Below are positions 29,401 through 38,787 of a stretch of DNA of 64,000 nucleotides, piece after piece. The notes below the pieces were generated by a model. That model was not told the origin of the DNA and did no database searches. It saw nothing but the letters and a program-made list of their open reading frames with translations. The stretch comes from Streptomyces sp. YPW6. GTDB lineage: Bacteria; Actinomycetota; Actinomycetes; Streptomycetales; Streptomycetaceae. Numbering within the stretch: the first letter of the stretch is position 1; each line of letters opens with the position of its first letter. The DNA is taken from contig NZ_CP076457.1 in assembly GCF_018866325.1 (NCBI RefSeq), positions 1,709,001 through 1,773,000 of the forward strand, in the 5' to 3' direction. A program made the position numbers and the translations under genes.

Positions 29401-30546
29401 GGCGCGGGCGACGTCCTTGAGCCGGCGCTCCTCGGCGGCCAGCTCGCGTTCCAGTTCGGCTCGGTGGGCGACGGTGTCCTCCAGCGCGTGCTCGGCCGCC
29501 TCCAGGGCCGCCGTCAGCTCCGCCTCCTGCTCGCGGATCCGGGCCGCCTCGCGCTCCAGGTCCTCGGGGTCGCGGCCACGACGTTCCTCGGCGGGCGCCT
29601 CGGAGGCGCTGCGGACCCGGGCGTCGGCCAGCGAGACCGTGCCGCGGACCCGCTCGGCGAGCTGCGAGAGCTCGTACCAGGTCTGCTGGGCGCGCTGCAG
29701 TCGGGGCGCGAGCCGGCGCACCTCGCCCTCCAGCTCCGCCTCGCGAACGAGAGCCGTCTTCAGCTCGGCCTCGGCCGCGTCCTTGCGCTTCTTCAGCTCC
29801 GCCTCGTCGGCGATCTCGCCGCGCAGCGCGTCCCGCAGGGTCACCAGGTCGTCGGCGAGGAGCCGAAGCCGGGCATCACGCAGGTCGGCCTGGATCACGG
29901 CGGCCCGGCGGGCGACGGCGGCCTGCCGGCCGAGCGGCTTGAGCTGTCTGCGCAGTTCGTCGGTGAGGTCCTGGACCCGGGCCAGGTTGGCGCCCATCGC
30001 GTCCAGCTTCCGGACCGCCTTCTCTTTCCGCTTGCGGTGCTTGAGCACGCCCGCGGCCTCCTCGATGAAGGCCCGGCGCCCCATCGGGTCGGCGTGCAGA
30101 ACGGAGTCCAACTGGCCCTGCCCGACGATGACGTGCATCTCGCGCCCGATACCGGAGTCGGAGAGGAGTTCCTGGATGTCGAGGAGCCGGCAGGTGTCAC
30201 CGTTGATCTGGTATTCGCTGCCGCCATTGCGGAACATGATCCGAGTGATCGTCACCTCGGCGTACTCGATGGGCAATGCGCCGTCGGAATTGTCGATGGT
30301 CAGCGACACTTCGGCCCGGCCGAGCGGCGGCCGCCCGGTCGTCCCGGCGAAGATCACGTCTTCCATCTTGCCACCGCGCAGGGATTTGGCCCCTTGTTCC
30401 CCCATGACCCAGGAGAGCGCGTCCACCACATTGGATTTGCCGGATCCATTGGGTCCGACGACGCAGGTGATCCCCGGTTCGAACCGCAGGGTGGTGGCGG
30501 ACGCGAACGATTTGAAACCACGCAGGGTCAGGGCCTTGAGGTGCAC
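26474..30546 (-). pseudogene. smc: Chromosome segregation ATPase Smc, one-base frameshift in hinge region
   Basis: Smc condensin subunit that organises and segregates chromosomes, important during sporulation. The N-terminal half (GTG 30546 to about 28861) has the Walker A GPNGSGKSN at 31-39 and coiled coil. The C-terminal half (28846 to 26474) has coiled coil, the signature LSLLSGGERSLTAVALL and Walker B FYVMDEVEAALDD. The two halves are in different frames. After Asp562 the sequence reads out of frame; inserting one G/C at about 28857-28858 would restore DAGRAAMLLGG and give about 1357 residues, compared with roughly 1180-1190 usual in the genus. The excess is an insertion before hinge sequence LVRGPAALVGAVRRLV, made of Pro/Ala/Gly-rich sequence and nine 10-residue repeats. 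The shift may be real or a base-calling error in a G/C run. Confidence 0.9.
28346..28615 (-). repeat. Nine-unit 30-bp in-frame tandem repeat within smc
   Basis: Nine imperfect 10-residue units of the type VGSEVAGVQG, AGSDAGGLGN, VGSEVAAVQG encoded by 30-bp DNA units. A 50-base-plus block is repeated almost exactly 180 bases apart (28388 and 28568), which shows recent duplication of a six-unit block. Located in the segment joining coiled coil to hinge. Confidence 0.85.
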
Positions 30547-30885
30547 GCCGCCGGACTCTACCTTTCGCTCTCGGTTTCGCTGATGAAGGTGCAGGGCACA
30601 TCAGACGGTAAGCGAAGGGGGGTGGCTCCGGGGGTGGGAGCCGGGCAAAGAAAAAGGGACGCCGAAGCGTCCCTGTGAATCTTCTCGGCGTCGCTGTGCA
30701 GCGGGCGTCGCCGTTCATCCAGCTATGGCCCGCGCGTGCATCGTCGTACGACCGGACATCGGCATCCCCGGCGGTGCGGGGACCCCAATGTTCGGGGGAC
30801 GGCGATCCGTGACGCGGGACGGATCAGAGATGTTCCGAGGCTATGGAGCGTGCCCGGCCCGACCGGCCCGAAGGGGCCGACACGG
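30547..30885. other. Intergenic region upstream of smc
   Basis: 339 bases. It contains an intrinsic terminator (30651-30673) that ends the upstream small gene, and the remaining 100 bases before the smc GTG must hold the smc promoter and Shine-Dalgarno (AAAGG about 12 bases before the start). I see no gene. Confidence 0.6.
30651..30673 (-). terminator. Intrinsic terminator of the small coiled-coil gene
   Basis: 7-bp stem GGGACGC/GCGTCCC with a CGAA-type tetraloop, followed on the minus strand by TTTTT. One of only two sites in the window with a classical T-run. Confidence 0.88.
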
Positions 30886-31098
30886 TCAGGTCAGTGCAGG
30901 CTCGCCCTGGGGTACGTCGATGTCGATGCTGTCGAGCAGCGACTCCTGGTGCTGGGCGGCGGCGTTGAGCGCGTCGTTCTCGCCCTGGATCCGGGTGAGC
31001 TCGGATTCCAGGTCCTGGACGCGCTGCTGGAGCCGTCGCATCTCGGCGAGGAGTCGCGGGTCGGAACCGCCGACGTAACCGAGAAGCGCCTTTGCCAT
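30886..31098 (-). CDS. Small conserved coiled-coil protein
   Basis: 70-residue protein starting MAKALLGYVGGSDPRLLAEM, then a heptad-patterned helix (RRLQQRVQDLESELTRIQGE) and an acidic C-terminus. I recognise this as a conserved Streptomyces hypothetical but know no function. The coiled coil suggests dimerisation. ATG with a GGAGG 10 bases upstream, followed by a strong terminator, so it is probably transcribed as a single gene. It lies between acyP and smc on the same strand. Confidence 0.8.
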   Translation of the reverse strand: MAKALLGYVGGSDPRLLAEMRRLQQRVQDLESELTRIQGENDALNAAAQHQESLLDSIDIDVPQGEPALT

Positions 31099-31534
31099 GA
31101 TGGATGGTCCTCCACAATGAGTGACCGACCGATGCGGTGTGGGTCGTCAGGGAATCGCACCCGCGGTGCTCGGCAGGGCTCTGTCACCACTGCGGTTCTG
31201 CTGCTGACCAGCTCTACCGAACAGCTAAGGTGCGCGGGGTTTTCAGCGTCTCACCAAAAAGTTTGACGGTCAACACGATCACACCCTGTGTACCCGGGTG
31301 TCCCGGGGGCGCGCGGCTGGACGATCATGCGGCGCGACTCTCCTGCGGGACCCCGAGGGTGTGGAGATCTTCGTCAATGCCGCAGCCTTGCACGACATTC
31401 CGCTTCTGGCAACCATCGGTCGCCACCGGGTCCCGTCGCAGGTCATTTCGGGTGCGGGGGCGGTCGGGCGTCCAGGTGACCGTTCGGCGTGGGGTAGGAA
31501 CGGAGCGGATCGGAAGCGCTCGGTCCGGGCGGGT
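31099..31534. other. Intergenic region between acyP and the coiled-coil gene
   Basis: 436 bases, no protein gene I can support. It holds the promoter of the downstream gene and, at 31151-31228, sequences resembling tRNA D-arm and T-arm boxes on the minus strand that do not fold as a full cloverleaf (see findings). Confidence 0.5.
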
Positions 31535-31816
31535 TCAGCGGATGGCGAATCCGTCGTAGCCACCGCGCGGGGTGTCCCAGATCTCAGTGACTCCGTCCAC
31601 GCGCCCGGGTGTGTCGTCGGACCGCAACCAGTCCAGCAGACGGTGGCAATTCTCACGCCGGCCCTCGGCGACGATCTGCACCCTGCCGTCGTCGAGGTTG
31701 AGGGCGAACCCGATGAGCCCTCCGATCTCCAAAGCGTTTGCCCTGGTGAACCAGCGGAAGCCTACTTGCTGTACTCGGCCGCGTACCCAGACGACGAGGC
31801 GTGCTTCTTCGTTCAT
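31535..31816 (-). CDS. acyP: Acylphosphatase
   Basis: 93-residue acylphosphatase that hydrolyses the carboxyl-phosphate bond of acyl phosphates. Conserved signature: [20 protein letters not shown] (catalytic Arg in GRVQQVGFR) and [17 protein letters not shown] (catalytic Asn), matching the common-type family length. ATG start; the Shine-Dalgarno is weak. It is divergent from the CAP-domain protein gene. Confidence 0.96.
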   Translation of the reverse strand: MNEEARLVVWVRGRVQQVGFRWFTRANALEIGGLIGFALNLDDGRVQIVAEGRRENCHRLLDWLRSDDTPGRVDGVTEIWDTPRGGYDGFAIR

Positions 31817-32052
31817 GCCCGAACGCTAACCGGCCAATTGCTCAAGAAGCACGCCGCCCCCTTTCACCCATGGGCTACAGTCCCGTCGCAACAGCCTCAC
31901 TCGATCGGGTGAGTATCGGACGAGTATCGACGGAAAGTCGATCAAGCGACTTCTCCCTCCGCGTTCGATCGCATGCGATCTTCGGAGTTTTCCGCAACGG
32001 GGCAGTCGTGTGACGTCGCCATGACGTCCGGAGTATCAGGAAGGCACAGCGC

Positions 32053-33009
32053 ATGGGACGCCACCGACGATCCGCCGCAGGCCCCGCCGCTGAAGAACCC
32101 GCGGCCGGGGCCGCTTCCCGGCACCGGGGAACGCGCCGGAAGAAGTCCGCCGTGCCGATCCGGACCGGGCTCCTCGGTGTCTCGGCGGCTGTTGCCGTCG
32201 GAGCGGTGGCCGTCGCCTCGGGTCTGATTCCCGGCGACGACACCTACACGACCGGCGCCCCCACCGCCGCGGACCAGGTGCGCACGGACGGCGCCCCGGA
32301 CCTGCTGACGCAGGGCGGCAGCTCCACCGCGCCGGCCGACCGGTCCTCCTCCCCCACGAGCCGGGGCAGCGAGCGCCCCGAGGCGCCGGACGCTTCGCCG
32401 TCGAAGAAGCCCTCCGGGACCCCGTCCACGAAGGCGTCCGCCTCGCCCTCGAAGACGCCGTCGAAGTCGGCTGCGCCGTCCACGTCGGAGAAGCCGGCCG
32501 CCACCCCGTCGAAGACGTCGAAGGCCCCCTCGGCCCCGGAGAAGAGCTCCGCCCCGGCGAGCAAGGCCCCGGCGCCGCCGAAGACCTCCGCCGCTCCGCC
32601 GCCCAGCAAGAAGCCGAGCCCGTCCCCGACCGACGCCTCCGCGCGCAGCGAGGTTCTGGCCCTGGTGAACCAGGAGCGCGCGAAGGTCGGCTGCTCCCCG
32701 CTGACCACCAGCGCCCCGCTGACCTCGCTGGCCCAGAACTTCAGCGAGGACATGGCGGCCCGCGGCTTCTTCGACCACACGGACCCGGACGGCGACACCC
32801 CCTGGGACCGGGCCGCGCAGGCGGGCGTCCAGGGGCTCGCGGCGGAGAACATCGCCCGCGGCCAGGCGGACGCCCAGGCCGTGATGGAGGGCTGGATGAA
32901 CAGCGAAGGCCACCGGGCGAACATTCTCAACTGCGATTACCAGACCATCGGCATCGGCGTCCACGAGGGCTCCGGCGGCCCGTGGTGGGTCCAGAACTTC
33001 GGCTTCTGA
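32053..33009 (+). CDS. Secreted CAP-domain (SCP/PR1-like) protein
   Basis: 318 residues. A basic N-terminus (about 1-35) is followed by a single hydrophobic segment (GLLGVSAAVAVGAVAVASGL) that could be a signal peptide or membrane anchor. A long Ser/Pro/Lys/Ala-rich linker (about 85-195) resembles a cell-wall-spanning spacer. The C-terminal CAP domain (about 196-318) shows VLALVNQERAKVGCSPLT, GFFDHTDPDGDTPWDRA, GLAAENIARGQADAQAVMEG and MNSEGHRANILNCDYQTIGIG, with the conserved His/Glu positions. Role of bacterial CAP proteins is mostly unknown. ATG with AGGAAGG upstream. A hairpin terminator follows. Confidence 0.9.
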   Translation: MGRHRRSAAGPAAEEPAAGAASRHRGTRRKKSAVPIRTGLLGVSAAVAVGAVAVASGLIPGDDTYTTGAPTAADQVRTDGAPDLLTQGGSSTAPADRSSSPTSRGSERPEAPDASPSKKPSGTPSTKASASPSKTPSKSAAPSTSEKPAATPSKTSKAPSAPEKSSAPASKAPAPPKTSAAPPPSKKPSPSPTDASARSEVLALVNQERAKVGCSPLTTSAPLTSLAQNFSEDMAARGFFDHTDPDGDTPWDRAAQAGVQGLAAENIARGQADAQAVMEGWMNSEGHRANILNCDYQTIGIGVHEGSGGPWWVQNFGF

Positions 33010-33030
33010 CCCGCCCGTCAGGCCCCCTTG

Positions 33031-33071
33031 CTCCCGTGCAGCGCTCCCTCCGAGTGGGCGCTGTGCGGGAG
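33031..33071 (+). terminator. Hairpin terminator after the CAP-domain gene
   Basis: Stem of about 15 pairs with three G-T wobbles (33031-33045 with 33057-33071), immediately after the stop at 33009 and before the HxlR gene start. Confidence 0.55.
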
Positions 33072-33083
33072 TAAGCTTGTGGC

Positions 33084-33485
33084 ATGGCCAGCGATACGGG
33101 TACGGACAGCTTCGACAGCCTCGCGTTCGACGTCTTCTCGCGTGCGTGCCCCTCCCGCTCGACGCTGGAGCACGTCACCGGGCGCTGGGGCGGTCTGACC
33201 CTCGGCGCGCTGTACGAGGAGAGTCTCCGGTTCAACGAGCTGCGCCGCCGGGTCGACGGAGTCAGCGAGAAGATGCTCTCGCAGACCCTGCACGCCCTGG
33301 AGCGGGACGGGCTCGTCCTGCGGGAGGCCCAGCCGGTGAACCCGCCCCGGGTGGACTACGAGCTCACCCCGTTCGGCCGGGAGGTCGCCGGGAAGCTCCT
33401 GGGGCTCATCCACTGCGTCGAGGGGCGGATGGACGAGGTCCTGGCCTCCCGGGCGCGCTACGACGAGACGCGCGGCGGCCGCTGA
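33084..33485 (+). CDS. HxlR-family transcriptional regulator
   Basis: 133-residue winged-helix regulator. Family pattern: [60 protein letters not shown] and [14 protein letters not shown]. HxlR proteins often respond to oxidative or electrophile stress through cysteines; here Cys23 in SRACPSR is in the usual redox position. Target unknown. ATG start. Its last 28 bases overlap the convergent mutM gene. Confidence 0.92.
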   Translation: MASDTGTDSFDSLAFDVFSRACPSRSTLEHVTGRWGGLTLGALYEESLRFNELRRRVDGVSEKMLSQTLHALERDGLVLREAQPVNPPRVDYELTPFGREVAGKLLGLIHCVEGRMDEVLASRARYDETRGGR

Positions 33486-34318
33486 CAGCGCGGGCAGTAG
33501 TAGCTGGAGCGGTTCATCCAGGCGCGGCGGCGCATCGGGGTGGAGCACCGGTTGCAGGGCTCGCCCTCCCTGCCGTACGCGTCGAGCGACCGGTCGAAGT
33601 AGCCGGACTCGCCGTTCACGTTGACGTACAGGCTGTCGAAGCTGGTGCCGCCCTGGGCGAGCGCCGCGTTCATGACGTCCCGGGCGTGGCCGAGCAGCTC
33701 GGCGGACTTGGGGCGGGTGAGGGTCGCGGTCGGCCGGTCGTAGTGCAGCCTGGCCCGCCAGAGTGCCTCGTCGGCGTAGATGTTGCCGACGCCGCTGATC
33801 AGCGACTGGTCGAGCAGGGCACGTTTGACGGTGGTGCGGCGCAGGCGCAGCGCGGTGTGGAACGCAGCTTCGTCGAAGAGCGGGTCGAGCGGGTCCCGGG
33901 CGATGTGCGCGATGGTGTCGGGCAGCCCGTCGGGGGTGTTGCCGTGCAGCGAGAGCCCGCCGAAGGTGCGCTGGTCGACGAAGCGCAGCTCGGTGCCGAG
34001 GGCGTCGTCGAACCGCATCCGGATCCGCAGGTGCTTCTCGTCAGGTGCGTCGGCGGGCTGCACCAGCAGCTGCCCGCTCATCCCGAGGTGGCCCAGCAGC
34101 GAGGCGGAGGCCTCCTCGATCGGCACCCAGAGGTACTTGCCGCGCCGCATCGCCGCACCCAGGCGGGCCCCACGGAGCCGGGCGGCGAAGTCGACGCCGC
34201 CCGCGAGGTGCCGGCGGACCGAGCGCGGGTGGAGGACCTCGACCTCGGTGACGGTGCGCCCGCTGACCCAGCGCTCAAGTCCCCTGCGGACGACTTCGAC
34301 CTCGGGCAGCTCGGGCAC
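33458..34318 (-). CDS. mutM: Formamidopyrimidine-DNA glycosylase MutM/Fpg
   Basis: 286-residue base-excision repair enzyme removing 8-oxoguanine and formamidopyrimidines. The N-terminus [16 protein letters not shown] supplies the catalytic Pro2 and Glu3 after Met removal. Other motifs: [17 protein letters not shown] region [28 protein letters not shown] (H2TH), and the zinc finger [13 protein letters not shown]...YYCPRCQ. GTG start at 34318; GGAG lies 10 bases upstream. It follows rnc, separated by a terminator, and overlaps the convergent HxlR gene by 28 bases. Confidence 0.97.
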   Translation of the reverse strand: MPELPEVEVVRRGLERWVSGRTVTEVEVLHPRSVRRHLAGGVDFAARLRGARLGAAMRRGKYLWVPIEEASASLLGHLGMSGQLLVQPADAPDEKHLRIRMRFDDALGTELRFVDQRTFGGLSLHGNTPDGLPDTIAHIARDPLDPLFDEAAFHTALRLRRTTVKRALLDQSLISGVGNIYADEALWRARLHYDRPTATLTRPKSAELLGHARDVMNAALAQGGTSFDSLYVNVNGESGYFDRSLDAYGREGEPCNRCSTPMRRRAWMNRSSYYCPRCQRPPRVSS

Positions 34319-34445
34319 GGTGCACCACTCCAGACACATCGACGGTAGTACGGGGGACGGGGCGGGCGAAAACGCGGTGGCCACGGCGGTCGAGGTGACG
34401 ACGGTGGCCGCGAGGACCACCGGAACCGCGCCCCTGGACAGGGAA

Positions 34446-34476
34446 AACCCCTCGGTGCACCTGGCACCGAGGGGTT
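34446..34476 (-). terminator. Intrinsic terminator after rnc
   Basis: 13-bp perfect stem (34446-34458 with 34464-34476), 5-base loop, followed on the minus strand by TTTTCCC. It ends the SepIVA-like-yceD-rpmF-rnc transcript. Confidence 0.85.
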
Positions 34477-34487
34477 CCCGTTTCGCT

Positions 34488-35312
34488 TCAGGCCGGAGCG
34501 GCGTCCGTGTTCGGCGACGGGTCGGCAGGGGTGTCGGCGGCCCCTCCGTCGGCCGCGGACTTCTCCGCGGCCTGCCGTGCCTCTGCGGCGGCGCTGATCT
34601 CGCGCCAGGCGGACTCGGCCGCCTGCTGCTCCGCTTCCTTCTTGCTACGGCCGGTGCCGGTGCCGTACGAGACACCACCGACGCGAGCGGCAGCAGTGAA
34701 GGTCTTCTCGTGATCCGGGCCGGTCTCCGTGACGAGGTACTCGGGGACTCCGAGGCTCTCGCTCGCGGTGAGCTCCTGGAGGCTGGTCTTCCAGTCCAGG
34801 CCGGCACCGAGGTTCGAGGACCTGTCGATCAGCGGGTCGAAGAGCCGGTGGACCAGCTCCGAGGCCGCGCTGAGGCCCTGGTCGAGATAGACCGCGCCGA
34901 TCACTGCTTCCAGTGTGTCGGCGAGGATGGAAGCCTTGTCCCGGCCGCCCGTGCCCTCTTCACCCCGGCCGAGCCGGATGAAGGAGCCGAGTTCGAGGCC
35001 GCGGCCCACTTCCGCCAGCGCACGCGAGTTGACCACCGCGGCCCGCAGCTTGGCCAGCTGGCCTTCGGGCAGGTCGGGATGGGTGCGGTACAGCGTGTCC
35101 GTGACCACCAGGCCGAGCACCGAATCCCCGAGGAATTCGAGCCGCTCGTTGGTGGGCAGACCGCCGTTCTCGTACGCGTACGAACGATGGGTCAGCGCAC
35201 GCACCAGAAGGGCGGACTCGAGGTGATACCCGAGCCGCCCTTCCAGAAGCGTGTGGGACGAGGCTGTGTTGACGTTGTCTGCCTGCTTCTTGGCGCTGGA
35301 CAACTCAGACAT
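34488..35312 (-). CDS. rnc: Ribonuclease III (AbsB)
   Basis: 274-residue RNase III cleaving double-stranded RNA, including rRNA precursors. The catalytic signature [18 protein letters not shown] contains the conserved Glu and Asp, and the second motif is [15 protein letters not shown]. The double-stranded RNA binding domain follows ([19 protein letters not shown] to [14 protein letters not shown]). The Ala/Asp/Pro-rich tail is non-conserved. In S. coelicolor this gene is absB, required for normal antibiotic production. ATG at 35312 with GAGAGG upstream. It lies 19 bases after rpmF. Confidence 0.97.
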   Translation of the reverse strand: MSELSSAKKQADNVNTASSHTLLEGRLGYHLESALLVRALTHRSYAYENGGLPTNERLEFLGDSVLGLVVTDTLYRTHPDLPEGQLAKLRAAVVNSRALAEVGRGLELGSFIRLGRGEEGTGGRDKASILADTLEAVIGAVYLDQGLSAASELVHRLFDPLIDRSSNLGAGLDWKTSLQELTASESLGVPEYLVTETGPDHEKTFTAAARVGGVSYGTGTGRSKKEAEQQAAESAWREISAAAEARQAAEKSAADGGAADTPADPSPNTDAAPA

Positions 35313-35331
35313 CGGGCCTCTCACCAGCCGC

Positions 35332-35505
35332 TCAGACCTCGAGGACCTGGCGCTTGTTGTAGGTGCCGCAGCTCGGGCACGCAATGTGCTGGAGCTTGGG
35401 CTCCTGGCAACGCTCGCACGAAACCAGGGTGGGGACCGCAGCCTTCCACTGCGACCGGCGGTGGCGCGTGTTGCTGCGCGACATCTTCCGCTTCGGAACA
35501 GCCAC
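35332..35505 (-). CDS. rpmF: 50S ribosomal protein L32
   Basis: 57-residue L32 with the family N-terminus [20 protein letters not shown] and a four-cysteine zinc knuckle (CERC...CPSCG). Because the cysteines are intact this is the zinc-containing form. GTG at 35505 with a strong AGGAGAAG Shine-Dalgarno. The yceD gene ends 2 bases before it, the usual yceD-rpmF pair. Confidence 0.97.
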   Translation of the reverse strand: MAVPKRKMSRSNTRHRRSQWKAAVPTLVSCERCQEPKLQHIACPSCGTYNKRQVLEV

Positions 35506-35507
35506 GG

Positions 35508-36155
35508 CTACTTCTCCTGCTTCTCGTCGACGCCCGGTTCGGCGCCGCCCATGTTGTCCTTCTCGCCGTCCTGAACGGTCTCGGCGAGTCCTTGCAGTGC
35601 CGCCCAACGGATGTCGACGGCGTCGTGGTGGTGGCCCGGATTCTCGTCCAGCCTGATTCCGCATTCGGAACACAGACCGGCGCAGTCCTCCGAGCACACC
35701 GGCTGCATGGGCAGTGCGAGCACTACCGCGTCACGCAGCATGGGTTCGAGGTCGAACAAGCCGTCCTCGAGAAAGAACCTGTCCTCGTCGTCCTCGGCGT
35801 CGTCGGCCGGTTCCGCCGCAGTGCTGCGGCCCCGGTCATCGGCGTCAGGGTACGAGAACATTTCCTGGAAGTCCGCGTCGACCTCTACGGTCAGCGGCTC
35901 CAGACACCTTACGCACTCCCCCTCGGCGGTGGCACGGGCGGTGCCTGTGACAAGCACCCCTTCCATGACCGATTCGAGGCGGAGGTCCAGCTCCACGGGT
36001 GCGCCTTCCGGCACACCGATGACGCCGTCGATGCCCAGGACCGGTGAACCGGGTGCTTCCACCGAGCGGGACAGCCGCTTCATGGCACCGGGACGCCGGC
36101 CCAGCTCGTGCGTATCGAACACGAGGGGGTTGCGGTGGTCGAGGTGGCCGTTCAG
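35508..36155 (-). CDS. yceD: YceD/DUF177 family protein, apparent CTG start
   Basis: 215-residue DUF177 protein, associated with rpmF in most bacteria and implicated in 23S rRNA or ribosome metabolism in plants and E. coli. Conserved parts: [16 protein letters not shown], the motif [24 protein letters not shown] ([20 protein letters not shown]), and a C-terminal Cys pair region [16 protein letters not shown]. No ATG, GTG or TTG exists at the expected N-terminus: upstream in frame is [16 protein letters not shown]. The Shine-Dalgarno AGGAG at 36165-36161 is 5 bases from CTG 36155. The next canonical start is GTG 36122, which would drop part of the conserved region. Confidence 0.88.
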   Translation of the reverse strand: MNGHLDHRNPLVFDTHELGRRPGAMKRLSRSVEAPGSPVLGIDGVIGVPEGAPVELDLRLESVMEGVLVTGTARATAEGECVRCLEPLTVEVDADFQEMFSYPDADDRGRSTAAEPADDAEDDEDRFFLEDGLFDLEPMLRDAVVLALPMQPVCSEDCAGLCSECGIRLDENPGHHHDAVDIRWAALQGLAETVQDGEKDNMGGAEPGVDEKQEK

Positions 36156-36340
36156 GGCTTCTCCTGCTTTCGAATCATGGGTGTCGTACTGCGAAGGAGG
36201 GGGCCGTCTCCCCGGCCCGGGACGAACCGCCCGGTTTCGCGGACGAAAACGGGCAGCAGTGATCGCGGACCTAGGTGCGACCGAGGATTCAGGATACTGG
36301 ACGGACCGCTCAGCACCCAATCGGGGCAACCCCGCCGGGG

Positions 36341-37435
36341 TCAGCGCCCCTGTTCGTACCGGCGCAGCTGCTCCAGGTCGATCATGCTCGTGTCGAAGAG
36401 GCTGGTCTCGTCCAGCGCGCCGCCGCCCTGCTGGTCGGACGACGGGCCGTGCTGCTGGGTCTGCTGCTGCCAGCCGTAGTCGGGCTCGCCGGTGGGCCGG
36501 GGCGGGTAGCCGCCGGGGTCGTAGCCCCCCTGCTGCTGGTAGGCGGCGTACGGGTCGGGCTGCTGGTAGCCGTAGGCGTCCTGGACGCCCTGCTGGAGCG
36601 GCTGCTCCTGGTAGCCGTAGGCCGTCTGCGCGTAGTCCGGCTCGGCCGTCGGCTGCGCCGGGTAGGCGGGCTGCCGGGCCGCCTGCCGGGGTTCGGGGGT
36701 GGCCAGCTCGGCGAGGCCGGCCAGATAGTCGGCGTCGCTGGTGTGGCCCTGGCCCGCCGCGGCGTCCTGGGCGGCGATGTGCGCGCCGAGGTCGTCCGTG
36801 GCGACCCGGCCGTGCAGCTTCTGCCGGCCGCGGCCGACCGCCTCCAGGGTCTTGGCCAGGACGGCCTCGAAGGCGCCGAACTTGGCGTCGACGTAGTCGT
36901 CGGCCCGCCGCTTCAGCGTCTCGGGGTCGGCGCTGCGCTCGGGGGCCTCGGTGAAGTCGGGGTCCTCGTAGCCCTGCTCGTCCAGGCCCTGGCCGCGGCC
37001 GAGGAGCTTCTCGCGGCCCCGGTCCACGGAGCCGATGGTCTTGGTGAGGACGACCTCGAAGTTGGCGAGCTTGCTGTCGACGTAGTCGTCGGCCTCGGCC
37101 CGGACCTCCTCGGCCTCGCGGCGGGCCTCGGACAGGATCCGGTCGGCCTCGCTCTGCGACTGCCGGGCGATCTCGGTCTCGGAGATCAGCGAGGCGCGCT
37201 GGGCGTGAGCGGATTCGATGATCCGGTCGGCCTCCTGGCGGGCCTGCTCGGCGAACTGCTCCTGGCCGCCGAGCAGCTCCTGGGCCTGGGCGAGGGAGCC
37301 GGGCAGGGCCTGGCGCACCTCTTCGAGCAGGGCGAGCAGCTCGGCGCGGTTGACCACGCACGAAGCCGACATGGGCATGGATCGGGCGCTCCCGACCGCG
37401 TCGACGATCTCGTCGAGCTTCTTCTGCACGTCCAC
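36341..37435 (-). CDS. DivIVA-like septation protein, SepIVA homologue
   Basis: 364-residue coiled-coil protein. The N-terminal region (MDVQKKLDEIVDAVGSARSM, then ELLALLEEVRQALPGSLAQA) and a long helix with the repeated ADDYVDSKLANFEVVLTKTI / ADDYVDAKFGAFEAVLAKTL modules resemble DivIVA-type proteins. The C-terminal third is Gln/Tyr/Pro-rich and low-complexity, ending LFDTSMIDLEQLRRYEQGR, which is conserved. In mycobacteria the gene in this position, near coaD, yceD and rnc, is SepIVA, required for septation; the synteny argues for orthology but was not tested. GTG start (a second GTG at 37429 is possible). Confidence 0.85.
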   Translation of the reverse strand: MDVQKKLDEIVDAVGSARSMPMSASCVVNRAELLALLEEVRQALPGSLAQAQELLGGQEQFAEQARQEADRIIESAHAQRASLISETEIARQSQSEADRILSEARREAEEVRAEADDYVDSKLANFEVVLTKTIGSVDRGREKLLGRGQGLDEQGYEDPDFTEAPERSADPETLKRRADDYVDAKFGAFEAVLAKTLEAVGRGRQKLHGRVATDDLGAHIAAQDAAAGQGHTSDADYLAGLAELATPEPRQAARQPAYPAQPTAEPDYAQTAYGYQEQPLQQGVQDAYGYQQPDPYAAYQQQGGYDPGGYPPRPTGEPDYGWQQQTQQHGPSSDQQGGGALDETSLFDTSMIDLEQLRRYEQGR

Positions 37436-37551
37436 CGTGTGCTCGCCACTCTCTGCTGCTCTGTTGAAGCTGCTGCTTGGTTGGAGACGGACGGGACGAC
37501 TGTAAGGCCAGTCGGCCGCCGCCCGACACCTGGTGACGGCCCGTCAGCGCC

Positions 37552-38031
37552 TCAGCGTTCGCCGAGCCGCTTCACGAGCGCCTCGTGGACGGTCGGCGGC
37601 AGCAGGTGGGAGACGTCGCCGCCCCAGGTCGCCACCTCCTTGACCAGCGAGGACGACAGGAAGCTGTACGTCGGGTTGGTCGGCACGAAGAGCGTCTCGA
37701 CGCCGGAGAGGCCGTTGTTCATCTGGGCCATCTGCAGCTCGTAGTCGAAGTCGCTGACGGCGCGCAGGCCCTTCACGATCGCCGGGATCTCCCGCTGCTT
37801 GCAGAAGTCGACCAGCAGCCCGTGGAAGGACTCCACCTCGACGTTGCCGAAGTCGGCGGTGACCTCACGGATCAGCTCGATCCGCTCGTCCACGGTGAAC
37901 AGCCCCTTCTTGGACTGGTTGATCATCACCGCCACGTGCACCACGTCGTACAGCTTCGAGGCTCGTCCGATGATGTCGAGATGTCCGTTGGTGATGGGGT
38001 CGAACGACCCCGGACAGACGGCGCGGCGCAC
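37552..38031 (-). CDS. coaD: Phosphopantetheine adenylyltransferase CoaD
   Basis: 159-residue enzyme of coenzyme A synthesis, joining 4'-phosphopantetheine to ATP. It has the nucleotidyltransferase HxGH motif in [19 protein letters not shown], the [21 protein letters not shown] motif (in two parts) and [23 protein letters not shown] 38031 ([10 protein letters not shown]) has GAGGGA 7 bases upstream and yields the family length. An ATG at 38061 overlapping the rsmD stop as ATGA would add 10 residues and cannot be ruled out. It follows rsmD, the usual pair. Confidence 0.96.
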   Translation of the reverse strand: MRRAVCPGSFDPITNGHLDIIGRASKLYDVVHVAVMINQSKKGLFTVDERIELIREVTADFGNVEVESFHGLLVDFCKQREIPAIVKGLRAVSDFDYELQMAQMNNGLSGVETLFVPTNPTYSFLSSSLVKEVATWGGDVSHLLPPTVHEALVKRLGER

Positions 38032-38057
38032 TGTGATTCCCTCGCTCTCCGGTCCGG

Positions 38058-38642
38058 TCATCGTGCGTCTTCGCACGTAGCGGCGGCGCGACCGTACCAA
38101 AGCGTCCCCTCGCCGTACCGACGGGACCGCAGTGGCTCGAATCCGGCGGGCCAGCCGAATTCTCCGCCCCGGGTGCTGCGTTCCACGGTGACGAGCACAT
38201 CGTCCGCCAGCCACCCCTGAGCGCGGAGTGTGAGCAGGATCTCGCGAAGATCGTCGTCGGTGACGGCGTACGGCGGATCGAGGAAGACGATGTCGTACGG
38301 GTCGGCGGGCGCCGGGCCTGTCACGATCTGCTCGGCTTTGCCGGTACGGACCTCGGCGCCCGGGAGGCCGAGGGTGCGGACGTTGTCGCGGACGGTGCGG
38401 ACGGCCTTCGGGTCGGCCTCCACGAGCAGGGCGTGGACCGCGCCGCGGGAGAGCGCTTCGAGGCCGACGGCGCCGGATCCGGCGTACAGATCGGCGACCC
38501 GGGCCCCCTCCAGGGTGCCCAGAAGCGCCTGCCAGGTGGAGAAGAGGCCCTCGCGCGCGCGGTCGGACGTGGGGCGGGTACCGGTGCCGGGCGGGACGGC
38601 CAGGCGGCGTCCGCCGGCCGAGCCGGCGATCACGCGGGTCAT
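38058..38642 (-). CDS. rsmD: 16S rRNA (guanine-N2)-methyltransferase RsmD
   Basis: 194-residue methyltransferase modifying G966 of 16S rRNA. Motifs: [52 protein letters not shown] (SAM motif I) and the catalytic DPPY in [18 protein letters not shown] start. Paired with coaD as in most actinobacteria. Confidence 0.96.
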   Translation of the reverse strand: MTRVIAGSAGGRRLAVPPGTGTRPTSDRAREGLFSTWQALLGTLEGARVADLYAGSGAVGLEALSRGAVHALLVEADPKAVRTVRDNVRTLGLPGAEVRTGKAEQIVTGPAPADPYDIVFLDPPYAVTDDDLREILLTLRAQGWLADDVLVTVERSTRGGEFGWPAGFEPLRSRRYGEGTLWYGRAAATCEDAR

Positions 38643-38787
38643 GGGTGTGGGGTCCTCGGGGTCGGGGGCGTGCGGGGGCCGCACCGACGGGCACCCCCGA
38701 TGAACAACGCCGGAGGCGCGCGTACGGGCGCGGGCCGTGCGTCCACGATATGGCGTACGCCCCGCACCGGCAGGGCGGCCCCGGGGC

